Positions 54,761-63,660 of a stretch of DNA of 64,000 nucleotides are shown in pieces. Location: positions 57,223,665 through 57,287,664 of the forward strand of contig OX419757.1 in the NCBI GenBank assembly GCA_948567375.1, in the 5' to 3' direction. The translations under genes and the position numbers were made by a program. The notes under the pieces are model-generated. The model was not told the DNA's origin, did not search any database, and saw only the letters and a list, made by a program, of their open reading frames with translations. Each line of letters opens with the position of its first letter. Position 1 is the first letter of the stretch. This DNA comes from Lunularia cruciata (taxonomy: Eukaryota > Streptophyta > Marchantiopsida > Lunulariales > Lunulariaceae).

Positions 54761-56842
54761 CTACCTTTTATGGTACATCTTCAACTTATCATGGTTAATC
54801 CTATCAAAGTGTCTTCCTCCCAACTCCTTGAGATCATAAGTGTAATTTCCCCACACCTTCTCTACTATGAAAGGTCCAAAGTACTTAGGCAAAAACTTCT
54901 TTTGTACTCTCTTGAATCGAATGGAATCAAACAACATTACCCAATCACCTTCTTTGAAAGGCTCCACCTTCTTCTTGCCTTGCCTCTTGTCATAGCTCTC
55001 CTTTTGTTTCCTTTGGGCTTGCTCCACTCGAACCATAGCAACTGCTCTTGCCTCTTCCAACTCCATGAGTTGATCCTTCCTTGACTTCTCTGCATCACTT
55101 CCTTGTGCTTTCTTCAATCTCCTATGAATGCTTTGGAAGGTAGGAAGATCAAAGTGAATAGGTAAGGTAGACTCAATACCATACACCAATTGGAATGGAG
55201 AATATCCAGTGGAAGTCTTCATGGTTGTCCTATACTCCCACAAAACTGCATGAATCCTCTTGTCCCAATGATGTTTAGCCCCCTCCATTTCTGCATCTTT
55301 GGCCAACATCATGCACAAGGTCTGATTGGTTCTCTCTGCCAAGCCATTGGAATTTGGCTTATAGGATGTAGTTACTCTATGTGTGATAGAGAAATGTCGT
55401 AGCATGGCTGTAGTAATGCTTCCTGTAAACTCTCCTCCTCTATCAGAAACCAACTCCAAAGGGCATCCAAACCTAGTGATAATGCGTTCATAAAGAAATC
55501 TACCCACTTCATCTTCATTCTTGTCCCTCAATGGTCTAGCCTCAACCCACTTGGTAAGGTAATCAGTAACTACCACAATGTACCGATTGTTCCTTGGGGT
55601 TCTATTGAGAGGTCCTACAAAATCAATTCCCCACTTCTCAAAGGGTCCTAGCAATGGAATTGATCTAAGTGGTGGAGTGGATGTAGACTTTCTAGCAAAA
55701 GCTTGAAAAACATGACAAGTTTTGCAATAATCAAGACAATCCTTGAAAATCCCTCTCCAATGGTAACCTGCATCTAGAATCTTGAAAGCAGTCACCTTTC
55801 CTGCAAAGTGTCCTCCACATACTAAACCTTCATGAAACTCCTTTATGAGTAGGATAGACTCTTCCTTACCCACTGCTCTTCGAAGTAGACCATCTGCTCC
55901 TTGGTGAAAAAGAATATCATCCACCATTGTGTAAGGTCTAGATCTTGCTGCAAGGGCCTTCCTCTCCCTAGCATGCATCCCTTCTGGATAGTTACCTCTT
56001 GTCACAAAATCCACAATCTCCTTGTACTCCATTGGAATCTCTTGAGTGACTGAGATTGTCATGAGCTCCTCATCCGGGAAGGAATCATCTACTGGCTCAT
56101 CTCCATCATGATCATAGGCTCTAGATAACAAATCAGCATTTGCATGTTTCTTTCCTGGCCTATCCTCAATTGTGTAGTCATACTCAGACAAGAGTATCAT
56201 CCACCTTGCTAGTCTCCCTTCAACATTAGGCTTGTTGAAGATGTACTTCAAAGCCTTGTGATCCGTGACAATTGTGGCTTTCCCTCCAATCAAGTAGTGT
56301 CTAAACTTCTTGAGACCAAAGATCACTGCCAACCCTTCTCTCTCTGTGACAGAGTAGTTCTTCTCTGCTGAAACCATCTGCCTACTAGCATAAGCTATTG
56401 GATGATCATGCCCATCTTGGTCTAATTGACTAAGAGTGCATCCTATAGCTACATTAGAAGCATCAGTGTAGAGGATGAAAGGCTTACTCCAATCAGGTTT
56501 AGCAAGAATTGGAGCTACAACAAGGGATTGCTTGAGCTCCTCAAAAGCTTTGAGAGCCTCCTTGTCTTCCAAAATCACCATGTAATCTACACCCTTCTTC
56601 ATGTAGATGGTCAATGCATAAGCCTTGTTGGAAAATGAGAAGATGAACCTCCTATAGTACCCAACCATTCCCAAGAATTGGCGTAACTTTGTCAAGCTTG
56701 AAGGGAATGGAAGGTCTGAGATTTTCCTCACCTTCTCAGGATCAACTGCTATTCCATCCTTGGAGATGATGTGCCCCAAAAAGTAGACCTTCTTCACATC
56801 CAAAAATGCACTTCTCTGGGTTGAGTGATGCATTTGCCTCAT
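54761..56842 (-). CDS. C pol, RT end - RNase H - integrase
   Basis: 693 codons open on the minus strand, lying downstream of the RT frameshift, so the listed start is not a true start. It begins with the RT end (VYFLGHIISKDGIAVDPEK, FLGMVGYYRRF). RNase H follows, with all acidic motifs: LYTDASNVAIG, TEREGLAVIF, VTDHKALKY and NADLLSR. The integrase has an HHCC zinc region (EFHEGLVCGGH ... CKTC) and the DDE triad in GIDFVGP, LVSDRGGEF and NGLAERTNQ. The C-terminus has KYFGPFIVEKVW, a GPY/F module, and ends YHKR without a chromodomain. All catalytic residues I can place are intact. It copies and integrates element cDNA. Confidence 0.93.
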   Translation of the reverse strand: MRQMHHSTQRSAFLDVKKVYFLGHIISKDGIAVDPEKVRKISDLPFPSSLTKLRQFLGMVGYYRRFIFSFSNKAYALTIYMKKGVDYMVILEDKEALKAFEELKQSLVVAPILAKPDWSKPFILYTDASNVAIGCTLSQLDQDGHDHPIAYASRQMVSAEKNYSVTEREGLAVIFGLKKFRHYLIGGKATIVTDHKALKYIFNKPNVEGRLARWMILLSEYDYTIEDRPGKKHANADLLSRAYDHDGDEPVDDSFPDEELMTISVTQEIPMEYKEIVDFVTRGNYPEGMHARERKALAARSRPYTMVDDILFHQGADGLLRRAVGKEESILLIKEFHEGLVCGGHFAGKVTAFKILDAGYHWRGIFKDCLDYCKTCHVFQAFARKSTSTPPLRSIPLLGPFEKWGIDFVGPLNRTPRNNRYIVVVTDYLTKWVEARPLRDKNEDEVGRFLYERIITRFGCPLELVSDRGGEFTGSITTAMLRHFSITHRVTTSYKPNSNGLAERTNQTLCMMLAKDAEMEGAKHHWDKRIHAVLWEYRTTMKTSTGYSPFQLVYGIESTLPIHFDLPTFQSIHRRLKKAQGSDAEKSRKDQLMELEEARAVAMVRVEQAQRKQKESYDKRQGKKKVEPFKEGDWVMLFDSIRFKRVQKKFLPKYFGPFIVEKVWGNYTYDLKELGGRHFDRINHDKLKMYHKR

Positions 56843-57695
56843 CCAAGCGTTGCAAGACTTTGATTAGGTGCTCAAAGTGCTCCTCCTTGCTCCCATAGAC
56901 ACAAAAGTCATCAATGAAATCTCTCACAAATTTCCCAATGAAAGGTTCAAATACCTTGTTCATGAACCGTTGGAATGTGGCTGGAGCATTGCAAAGCCCA
57001 AAAGGCATGACCTTGAAAGCGTAAGTTCCCCAAGGTGTGGTGAATGTGGTGAGTTGTTGATGCTCTGGTGCAATCTTGATTTGGTTATATCCACTATAAC
57101 CATCTCCAAAACTGTACCTCTCATGACCTGCAACCTCCTCCAAGATCTCATCAATGAATGGCAATGGGTAGTAGTCCTTCTTGGTAACAGCATTGAGCTT
57201 CTTGTAATCCACACATACCCGAAGCTTGCCATTCTTTTTCTTCACAATGACAATTGGAGACACCCATTCTGAATTCTCCACCTCAAAGATAAATCCAGCC
57301 TCCTTGAGCTTATCAATCTCCTCCTTCACAACCAAAGATATTGGTGGGCTAATGCGACGTTGCTTTTGGCGGATTGGTCTTGCATGTGACTCCACCTCTA
57401 TCTTGTGCTCCTCCAAGGTGACTTCCTTCAAATCCTTGTAACTAAAAGCAAACACATGGATGAACTTGCGGAATATCTCCTCAAATCTCACCTTCTCCTC
57501 CTTGGTAACATTTGGGCCATACTTGAGGGTAGATAACCTTCTCTCTACCTCCTCAAGTGTCAATGGTGATTTATCTGGGTCCTTCAAAACCTCTGGCTTA
57601 GGTGCAAAATCCATAGCACACAAAGGATACACATCTGAATCAGATTCAGATTCATCCTCCTCCGTGGAAGTCTCCTCTTCCATGCTTGTGTCCAC
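56742..57695 (-). CDS. C pol, reverse transcriptase
   Basis: 317 codons on the minus strand. An acidic N-terminal stretch (EEETSTEEDESESDSD) is followed by a connector with LEEHKIEVESHARPIRQKQR. The RT core follows: WVSPIVIVKKKNGKLRVC, DYYPLPFIDEILEE, YSGYNQIKIAP and FKVMPFGLCNAPATFQRFM. The active site FIDD is at 56907-56918, within RDFIDDFCVYG. Near 56802-56820, at a short A/T run, the reading must shift frame to reach the next ORF. Its true start depends on the gag-protease junction near 57725; the two frames overlap by about 110 bp. One extra G there would join them, suggesting a 1-bp deletion more than programmed frameshifting. Confidence 0.92.
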   Translation of the reverse strand: MDTSMEEETSTEEDESESDSDVYPLCAMDFAPKPEVLKDPDKSPLTLEEVERRLSTLKYGPNVTKEEKVRFEEIFRKFIHVFAFSYKDLKEVTLEEHKIEVESHARPIRQKQRRISPPISLVVKEEIDKLKEAGFIFEVENSEWVSPIVIVKKKNGKLRVCVDYKKLNAVTKKDYYPLPFIDEILEEVAGHERYSFGDGYSGYNQIKIAPEHQQLTTFTTPWGTYAFKVMPFGLCNAPATFQRFMNKVFEPFIGKFVRDFIDDFCVYGSKEEHFEHLIKVLQRLDEANASLNPEKCIFGCEEGLLFGAHHLQGWNSS

Positions 57696-59587
57696 ACCTG
57701 AAGCTCCTCCTTCAGAATCAGATTCCCATAATCAGAAGATGGGGTATCTGAATGTGAGGTGTTGGTGGTGTTAGTCACAGGAACAGTGACTCTATGGTTT
57801 GATGGCCCAATCCTTAAGTACCCTTTGTGCCATCGATCAGTTGTGCGTGCTGCTCTCAACCATGGCCTCCCAAGAAGTAAGTCATAGCTTGAATCCTTCA
57901 AGACTTGGAAAGTCATGAGATTTTGAACTCCCATAACTGAAACTACCACCTTATCCATCACTCCTACTGGTCGAACTTGTTGCTTGTTTGCCATGCTCAC
58001 CACAAATGTTGAAGCTCTTGAGGGTATCATACCCAACTTCTTCATCAACCTTTCTGACATGGCATTCACTGCTGATCCTCCATCAACCAATGCATCCTTG
58101 ATGTTGTGACCATTCACTCTCACATCAATCTTGGAGGCATATTCACAAGCTTCCCATGGTGCTGGCTTGGCATCCACCACCCCCATTGATATTGGAACTT
58201 TTGCCTTCTTCTTCTTCTTGCTCCTTGTAGAACTCAAACCACCTCTAAGCTCCTTTCTCAAGGTAGGGTTCAAAGCAATTAATTGGCCCACTGTGATGTT
58301 AGCCTTGTGACTACCAACATCCTCCAACACATTGTAGTTCCATTGTTGCTTGGAGATCAAGAAGTCCTCCATCCCCAACTTCTTCCTTGGAGTCTTTGTT
58401 GTTGATGGTGTTGAGGTGCGAGTGCTCCTAGTAGACATAGGAGTATCCTTGCTTGAAGTAAATCCTTGAGAAGAGTGAACATCCTCTGCAAAACGAGCTC
58501 TCTTCTTCTCTTGTGCCAAAAGCTCCAAATTAGGACCCTTGGAGTTTGAGCACTCTCCCTTCTCATACTTGCTCTCAACCACATCTATGGATGCTATCCC
58601 CTTACCTTTGTTGGGATTAGGAGCCACTTGGGTTTCACTACCTCCCTCTTTCCCTCTATTGGCTCCCTCATAACCCCTTCCTCCATGGTAAGTGGAATTT
58701 GGGCAATTCCTTTGGATATGGCCTCTTCCCCCACAACCAAAACAATTTCTATCATTGAAATTGTTGGCTGGTTGGCCTCCTCTATATGGATGGTTTCCAT
58801 AACTCCTAGGCCCTCTCCCTACATTCTGATCCACCTCTCTCTTCTCCCATAATTGCACCACATTGATCTTGAGATCCGCAAGTTGTTCTGTGATGGTTTG
58901 GAGTGGATCTTTTGGTGGAGGTGCAAGAACTGGAGCAACTACTACTTGTGGTGCAACCCTTGTCACCAAAGTATCAGAAGTTCCACCATACTTGTAGCCT
59001 TGAGGAGGATGCACAACCTCCTTCACCACCAAATCACTTTCATCCCCTTCCAAACTCTCCTCCATACGAATTGCGATCTTGATAGCTTCAACCTTGGAAG
59101 AAGGTTTCTCATATCTCACCTTGCTTCTAATTTGTGGTCTCAATCCTCCCACAAAATTCTTGGTGAGCATGGCCCCTATGCCAATCATTGTAGTCTCCAC
59201 ATCATCCCCACCCTTCCTCAACACTATGCGAAATCTGGACTCCAACTTTTCCACTCTTTCCACATAAACCCTCACTTTCTCTCCATCTCCTTGCTTGAGA
59301 AATGTAACCTCACTCATCAATCTCTCATAACTCTCATCAGGAAGAAAGTTCTCAATGAGTGCTGAAGTCAAAGTCTCCCAAGACTCCTCTTCCCCCTCTC
59401 TCCTCTCTCTCTTTTGGTATTCTGACTCATACCATGTAAGTGCTGCATCCTCAAAGAAATCTGGTAATAATGAGGCCCACTCATTCTTCCTCCTCTCATT
59501 GTTTCCTATGCAAGCTCTCTTGAAGTCTCTCACAAAGGCCTCCACATCTTCTCCATCCTTGCCAAAGAAAACCGGAAGTTTCCCCAT
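57584..59587 (-). CDS. C gag-protease
   Basis: 667 codons, starting MGKLPVFFGKDGED at an ATG just after a pyrimidine-rich leader. Residues 1-180 form a retrotransposon gag domain (AALTWYESEYQK, NFLPDESYERLMSEV, FVGGLRPQI). A CCHC knuckle CFGCGGRGHIQRNC lies near residue 285 (58703-58744). A Ser/Thr- and Lys-rich linker follows. The aspartic protease has DALVDGGSAVNAMS (DGG in place of DSG/DTG; about 58074-58095) and SYDLLLGRPWLRAA. The last ~37 residues are out of frame relative to pol. The protein forms the virus-like particle and matures the polyprotein. Confidence 0.93.
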   Translation of the reverse strand: MGKLPVFFGKDGEDVEAFVRDFKRACIGNNERRKNEWASLLPDFFEDAALTWYESEYQKRERREGEEESWETLTSALIENFLPDESYERLMSEVTFLKQGDGEKVRVYVERVEKLESRFRIVLRKGGDDVETTMIGIGAMLTKNFVGGLRPQIRSKVRYEKPSSKVEAIKIAIRMEESLEGDESDLVVKEVVHPPQGYKYGGTSDTLVTRVAPQVVVAPVLAPPPKDPLQTITEQLADLKINVVQLWEKREVDQNVGRGPRSYGNHPYRGGQPANNFNDRNCFGCGGRGHIQRNCPNSTYHGGRGYEGANRGKEGGSETQVAPNPNKGKGIASIDVVESKYEKGECSNSKGPNLELLAQEKKRARFAEDVHSSQGFTSSKDTPMSTRSTRTSTPSTTKTPRKKLGMEDFLISKQQWNYNVLEDVGSHKANITVGQLIALNPTLRKELRGGLSSTRSKKKKKAKVPISMGVVDAKPAPWEACEYASKIDVRVNGHNIKDALVDGGSAVNAMSERLMKKLGMIPSRASTFVVSMANKQQVRPVGVMDKVVVSVMGVQNLMTFQVLKDSSYDLLLGRPWLRAARTTDRWHKGYLRIGPSNHRVTVPVTNTTNTSHSDTPSSDYGNLILKEELQVWTQAWKRRLPRRRMNLNLIQMCILCVLWILHLSQRF

Positions 59588-59822
59588 CTTAACCCCTCAC
59601 TATCTTTCTTTTCTCTTAATTTTTTTTTTCTCTTTTTTTTTCTCTCACTCTATTACTAATAGAGTATATACATGACTAACACCATCTGAGAATAATCCAC
59701 TCTAGGGAACACAAAAGGTTCAGGTTGCTCTAAGATTTCTATAGCAACATCAAATCCTAGAGTGCATATTAATCTAACTCTCATGGATAGTTTATCCATA
59801 AGTTGAAAGATTATCTCCATCA
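59588..59822 (-). other. C leader between accessory ORF and gag
   Basis: On the plus strand it has a T-rich run (59620-59645), that is an A-rich run just upstream of the gag start in sense. No open frame. Confidence 0.5.
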
Positions 59823-60320
59823 CTAATCTTGAGAACTAGCTGATGAAGGTGGTAGTATTTCTGTAGCTGTACTAAGACTCTCTCCAAGATCCTTCACCAA
59901 AGTTTCCAAAAGTGCTTTTACTCCACTACACTCATGTCCTTTTGGAAGTCCTTCAACTCCACAAACCTCACACAACTCCTTGGTCTTAGATCTTCTCCCT
60001 CCCAATCTTGGTGAAGAAGGTCCAACATGCAAACCCAAGTCAAGTAAGCCTCTCCTTTCCCTCAATCTCTTGCTCTCAAAGGTTAATGGACATGAACTTG
60101 CCTTATGTCCCTTCTCTCCACATAGAAAGCACTTAGACTCACTCTTTCCTCCAAGTGGTGTAGGTTTTTGGATCCTCTCAACACTCTCTTCAAATTCTAT
60201 TGTAAACTCTCTTTTCCTCAAATCCACCCCTACAATCACCTCAAACCCTTGGGGAACCTTGCATAATCTCAATTTCCACTCTTGATGACCCTCCATGTTC
60301 CCAAAGATGAATCTAAACAC
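59823..60320 (-). CDS. C accessory ORF with zinc knuckles, upstream of gag
   Basis: 165 codons in the sense direction of C, between the 5' LTR and gag. A globular N-terminal part (FEVIVGVDLRKREFTIEFEE) is followed by CFLCGEKGHKASSC (60095-60136), a canonical CCHC zinc knuckle. Then comes an Arg-rich stretch, a second Cys/His cluster CEVCGVEGLPKGHEC, and a C-terminal helix with ALLETLVKDLGESL. Another open stretch (60457-60269) in a different frame reads YWLGDLSDIVRKGQFYRVEI and may be its upstream part before a frameshift. It resembles the nucleic-acid-binding ORFs (plant DUF4283-zinc knuckle type) rather than gag, which C has separately. An extra sense ORF upstream of gag is uncommon; Ogre-type elements are one precedent I recall. 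Function unknown. Confidence 0.65.
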   Translation of the reverse strand: MFRFIFGNMEGHQEWKLRLCKVPQGFEVIVGVDLRKREFTIEFEESVERIQKPTPLGGKSESKCFLCGEKGHKASSCPLTFESKRLRERRGLLDLGLHVGPSSPRLGGRRSKTKELCEVCGVEGLPKGHECSGVKALLETLVKDLGESLSTATEILPPSSASSQD

Positions 60321-60457
60321 TCAAACATGCTTTTTGTTGATCTCAAACTTCTCATGCATGAGATCTCCACTCTGTAGAATTGACCCTTCCTCACAATGTC
60401 ACTCAAATCTCCCAACCAATATGTCACAGTCCTCTGAAATTTTCCACACTTGATCAC

Positions 60458-61134
60458 AACTCTAGGGCGTCCCTCCCTGCAAAATTTTAGATCTTTTCAT
60501 CAAGCCATTTGGCCTAGACACTTTTCTATTCAGCACCCATATTTCAGATTTGGTCTGAAAACCACCCCCCTCACTTCAAAAACTCATAACGCACTGCGCA
60601 AAAATGATCTCTCTCTAATTGTTGTGGCAGCAGGTAGGATACAATGCACTGAATTTTCTTGGAAATTTTCAGGACAATTCACTGAAAATTGAAGAAATGG
60701 CAGACTCTGTACAATTTTCCAGAGAGCATGCAGTTGCGGGAGCACTTTACCCTATCAACTTTCAAAAATTCTAGCCCAGTGCGCATAGAAGCTCTCTCAA
60801 TAATTTCAAGTGTGCTAACTGAAAGATAACCCAAGCTATCATGTGTAGAAATCTCAAGTCCAGATCTCAAACTTGAGATTTTGCCCAAAATCACCTTAAT
60901 CCCCAAAATCTGCAATCCACCTCACACAATCTCTCCAATTCCTCTCATGTGTACAAGATGTACAAAATCACCTCAAAGACATCATAATGAACTACAGGGT
61001 ATACAAATGGATCTTGGTTCTCTAACATAAGTTCAGCCCTCTCCTCTCCTAATGTTCTCTCCAAGTGAGCTCTCATAGCCTCCTTCTGCCTAATGTAGAA
61101 TTGGACGCGGAACATTATCTTGCCTTCTAGAGAG
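60458..61134 (-). other. C 5' leader
   Basis: Between primer site and accessory ORF. Contains a 77-codon minus-strand frame at 61178-60945 that partly lies in the LTR and shows no motif. Otherwise no coding signal. Confidence 0.5.
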
Positions 61135-61135
61135 G

Positions 61136-61152
61136 TCCCGGCAACGGAACCA
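61136..61152 (-). other. Primer binding site of C (tRNA-Asp-like)
   Basis: TGGTTCCGTTGCCGGGA on the minus strand, four bases after the LTR end. It differs at two positions from TGGCGCCGTTGCCGGGG-type tRNA-Asp sites known from Athila-like elements. Distinct from the Met-type sites of A and B. Confidence 0.75.
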
Positions 61153-61156
61153 AAAA

Positions 61157-61848
61157 TGTGAGCCGGCCTGTCTCTCACTCAGGATGAACCTCTGATGGCT
61201 ATTATGGTAGCGCACCATGGACTAAGAAGGCAAGGAACCCCAACTCCATCATACTCTTCCAAGGCTAACACTCCAAGACTCAAGACATTGCTCACTAGAG
61301 AACTCAATGAGAGAGAGATAGTTGCAAATGAAAGGATGATGAGTACCTCCTCACTCCTTGTTTATATACTTGTGAAATAGTTACGTACCAAAGTTACTAA
61401 TTACCGTAGTAACTCAAGTTACTAGACTAAAAGTCAAGTAAAGTCAAAAAGTAGAAAGGAATATCCATTCACATGGGCATATTCCCCTAAGCATGTGGTC
61501 TTATCTTGACCCAACCACTAAAGCAAGGATTCCTTCACATGGGCTATCCTTGGACTAAAGAAGAATCCAAAACAAAAAGGCTTGCGGGCCCAAGAGTTCT
61601 CAACTCTTTCCCCAAAGCCAAACACCTAGGAATAATACCAAGTCAACACACTAAAATCCAAAATAGTGGTGCTCATCTTTTCTACTTCCTCTAAAGTAAG
61701 GTCCCATCTATCTTAGCTATGACTAACTTTAGCTAACCATGACTAATATAGAACCATCCTTTATCTCTATATAAATAATATCTCTTAAGTACTTGTAATA
61801 CCAAGCTAAATATCACAATACCACACACATGCAGAAATGGGTGTTACA
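61157..61848 (-). repeat. 5' LTR of C
   Basis: 692 bp, appears identical to 54021-54712. Confidence 0.97.
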
Positions 61849-62230
61849 GGTCAAGCTATGGACTTGAACTATTTGACGTGGATTGTGAGCCTTGGCTTGA
61901 CAGAGTAGTGTAGGATGTGCTTCATAGGCATCACCACTTGAACACTTGTAAACCCTATGCCTATCAAGACAATTCAGGCACATGCTAGGGACGATTGACC
62001 AAGTGGACAAGGTATTCTTGGGATGTAGCCAGTGGGTACTAGGGAAAGTGTTCTACTTAGAGTCCATCTAAGCGAGCATGGTCTACTTGGATTACACCTT
62101 TGGTCTACTTGGGATGTAGCTAGAGGACATATGGAGTTTGCAGCCAAATTAGAAGGAGTTTTTCACTCAAAGGTTGGGACCTCTAGAAGTCGGGTGCATG
62201 ACACTGTTGCTCCCAAGGGCCCAATGTAGC
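61849..62230 (+). pseudogene. D2 methyltransferase C-terminal end and linker
   Basis: Resumes with GQAMDLNYLTWIVSLGLTE, the motif X continuation that matches D1 24934-24880. Then FIGITT and the linker with GLLGLH and FHSKVGTS, as in D1 24551-24750. Several stops. Confidence 0.82.
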
Positions 62231-63130
62231 AGCCATTTAGTACATCTTCCACTCTTATGACAATTACAGAGGATACTTGGGAGCCAGATCTTGGATCCAA
62301 GCTTATAGGAGAGGAAGGACAGTGGGTTTGGAGGTTCTTGAGGAACTACACAAGTTGTTTGGCCTTCAATATGAAGGATTTGGGTGCTTTTAAGGGACAT
62401 GGTATATGGATTGAGTTGACTAGCAATACACCAAGTTTTTGATGTCCTTATCAATATAGTGATATGGAAACGACATTGATTTAGAGCCAGAATAGTGACT
62501 TTTTTGAGGCTGGTTGGTGGAGATTTCACATGGAGAGTATGCATCAATGATAGTGATACCAGCCAAGAAGGATATGCATGGCAACACATAGGTAAATGTG
62601 TGGAGATTACCGTCCTATCAACCAACAGACTAGGGCTGATTGGTATGCCATGCCTACACCGGAGGAGATCTTTGATGCAATTGTGCATGCAAAGGTCTTC
62701 AATACTTTGGGTCTTTGAGCAGGATATCATCAATTGCCAATCAAGGAGGAGGATAAGTCCAAGATAACATTCTAGGATATTGATCCTCATGGAAAGGATG
62801 TGTTATATCAGTGGAAGTTCTTACCATTTGGGTTAAAGAATGTTCTTGCTGAGTTCCAGAGGGTTATGGATAGGATCCTAGCTATATTAATGATATTTTG
62901 GTCTAAAATACTACTATGGAGGGAGCATGAGAGACAATTGTTGGAAGTGTTTGAGAGGTTGAGATCTCATGGACTCAAATTACATCATGGGAAGTATAGG
63001 TTCTTCCATGAGCATGTTGAATATTTGGATCACATAATCTACCTTGGAGGACTTGGTGTTCAGCAGACCAAGGTGGAGGCTATTGCACATATTCCTTGAC
63101 CTATGAATGTGAGCAAAGTGTGAGCATTCC
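62231..63130 (+). pseudogene. D2 reverse transcriptase
   Basis: NYTSCLAFNMKDLGAFKG, IELTSNTPSF, VEISHGEYAS and PAKKDMHGN in one region. Next come QWKFLPFGLKNVLAEFQRVM (62809-62870) and HERQLLEVFERLRSHGLKL. The active-site region near 62885-62905 has lost bases; the YIDD motif no longer reads. GVQQTKVEAIA keeps both CAG codons (63061-63066) that are TAG in D1. Confidence 0.85.
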
Positions 63131-63660
63131 TTGGGTTGGCAAACTTCTATTGCCACTATGTTAGAGGATTTAATGCCATTGCAAAGGCCTTGACAAAGTT
63201 GACCAAGCTTACACATGAGTTGTGTTGAGGAGGTGAGCAAGAGAGAGCTTTTGTAGAGCTCAAGAAGCTCAAGAAGCTCAAGAAGAGATTGACATCTGCT
63301 CCTATTTTGAGAAGACCGATCAAAGGACAACCATTTCAGGTTCACACTGATTGGAGTATGTTGGGGCTTGGATTAGTGCTCACCCAATATAAGGGGAAGG
63401 AGTTTGTGGTGGTCTATGCTAGTCGCTCCAAAAATTCAGCGGAAGCAAAGTATAATTCAAATGAGGGGGAGTGCTTGGTAGTAGTTTGTATAGTAACACA
63501 TTTCAGATGTTATCTATTTGGTAACCCCTTTACTCTCATCATTGATCATTAACCATTCAAGTGGTTGACGGAGTCTAACAAGCTTTCAAGGAAGCTTGCA
63601 CAATGTGCTCTGATTTTATAAGAGTATGATTTCATGGTTATCACAGACATGGAGTGGTGA
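63131..63660 (+). pseudogene. D2 RNase H
   Basis: The open frame 63289-63552 has PFQVHTDWSMLGLGLVLTQ, EFVVVYASRSK, EGECLVVV, HFRCYLFGN and LIIDH, the RNase H acidic motifs in order, followed by SRKLAQCALI. A short in-frame AAGCTCAAG repeat (63260-63285) duplicates KLKKL residues. Confidence 0.85.

Larger units (their letters stand above)
54021..61848 (-). mobile_element. Young Ty3/gypsy element C (reverse) inside D2
   Basis: 7828 bp. LTRs 54021-54712 (3') and 61157-61848 (5') are both 692 bp and look identical by eye, so insertion is very recent. GGTC flanks both ends (54017-54020 and 61849-61852), a 4-bp TSD, or AGGTC if the right end is taken one base earlier. On the minus strand the order is LTR, primer site, accessory ORF, gag-protease (667 codons), RT, then RNase H-integrase. 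The integrase ends in a GPY/F module without chromodomain, so C is not a chromovirus. Two frameshifts split the coding region. The target is the methyltransferase of D2. Confidence 0.95.

Noticed and set aside
54761-54900. Chromodomain at the end of element C integrase
   Set aside because: The protein ends soon after the GPY/F module; no aromatic cage or TWEP-like block follows.
61195-61380. 61-codon open frame starting MAIMVAHHGL, repeated at 54059 and 19976
   Set aside because: It lies wholly inside the C LTR on the antisense strand; conservation only reflects the LTR copies.
62167-62790. 207-codon minus-strand frame
   Set aside because: Antisense to the D2 linker and RT; no motif of its own. 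The same holds for 62980-63345 (minus) and 23380-23772 (plus).
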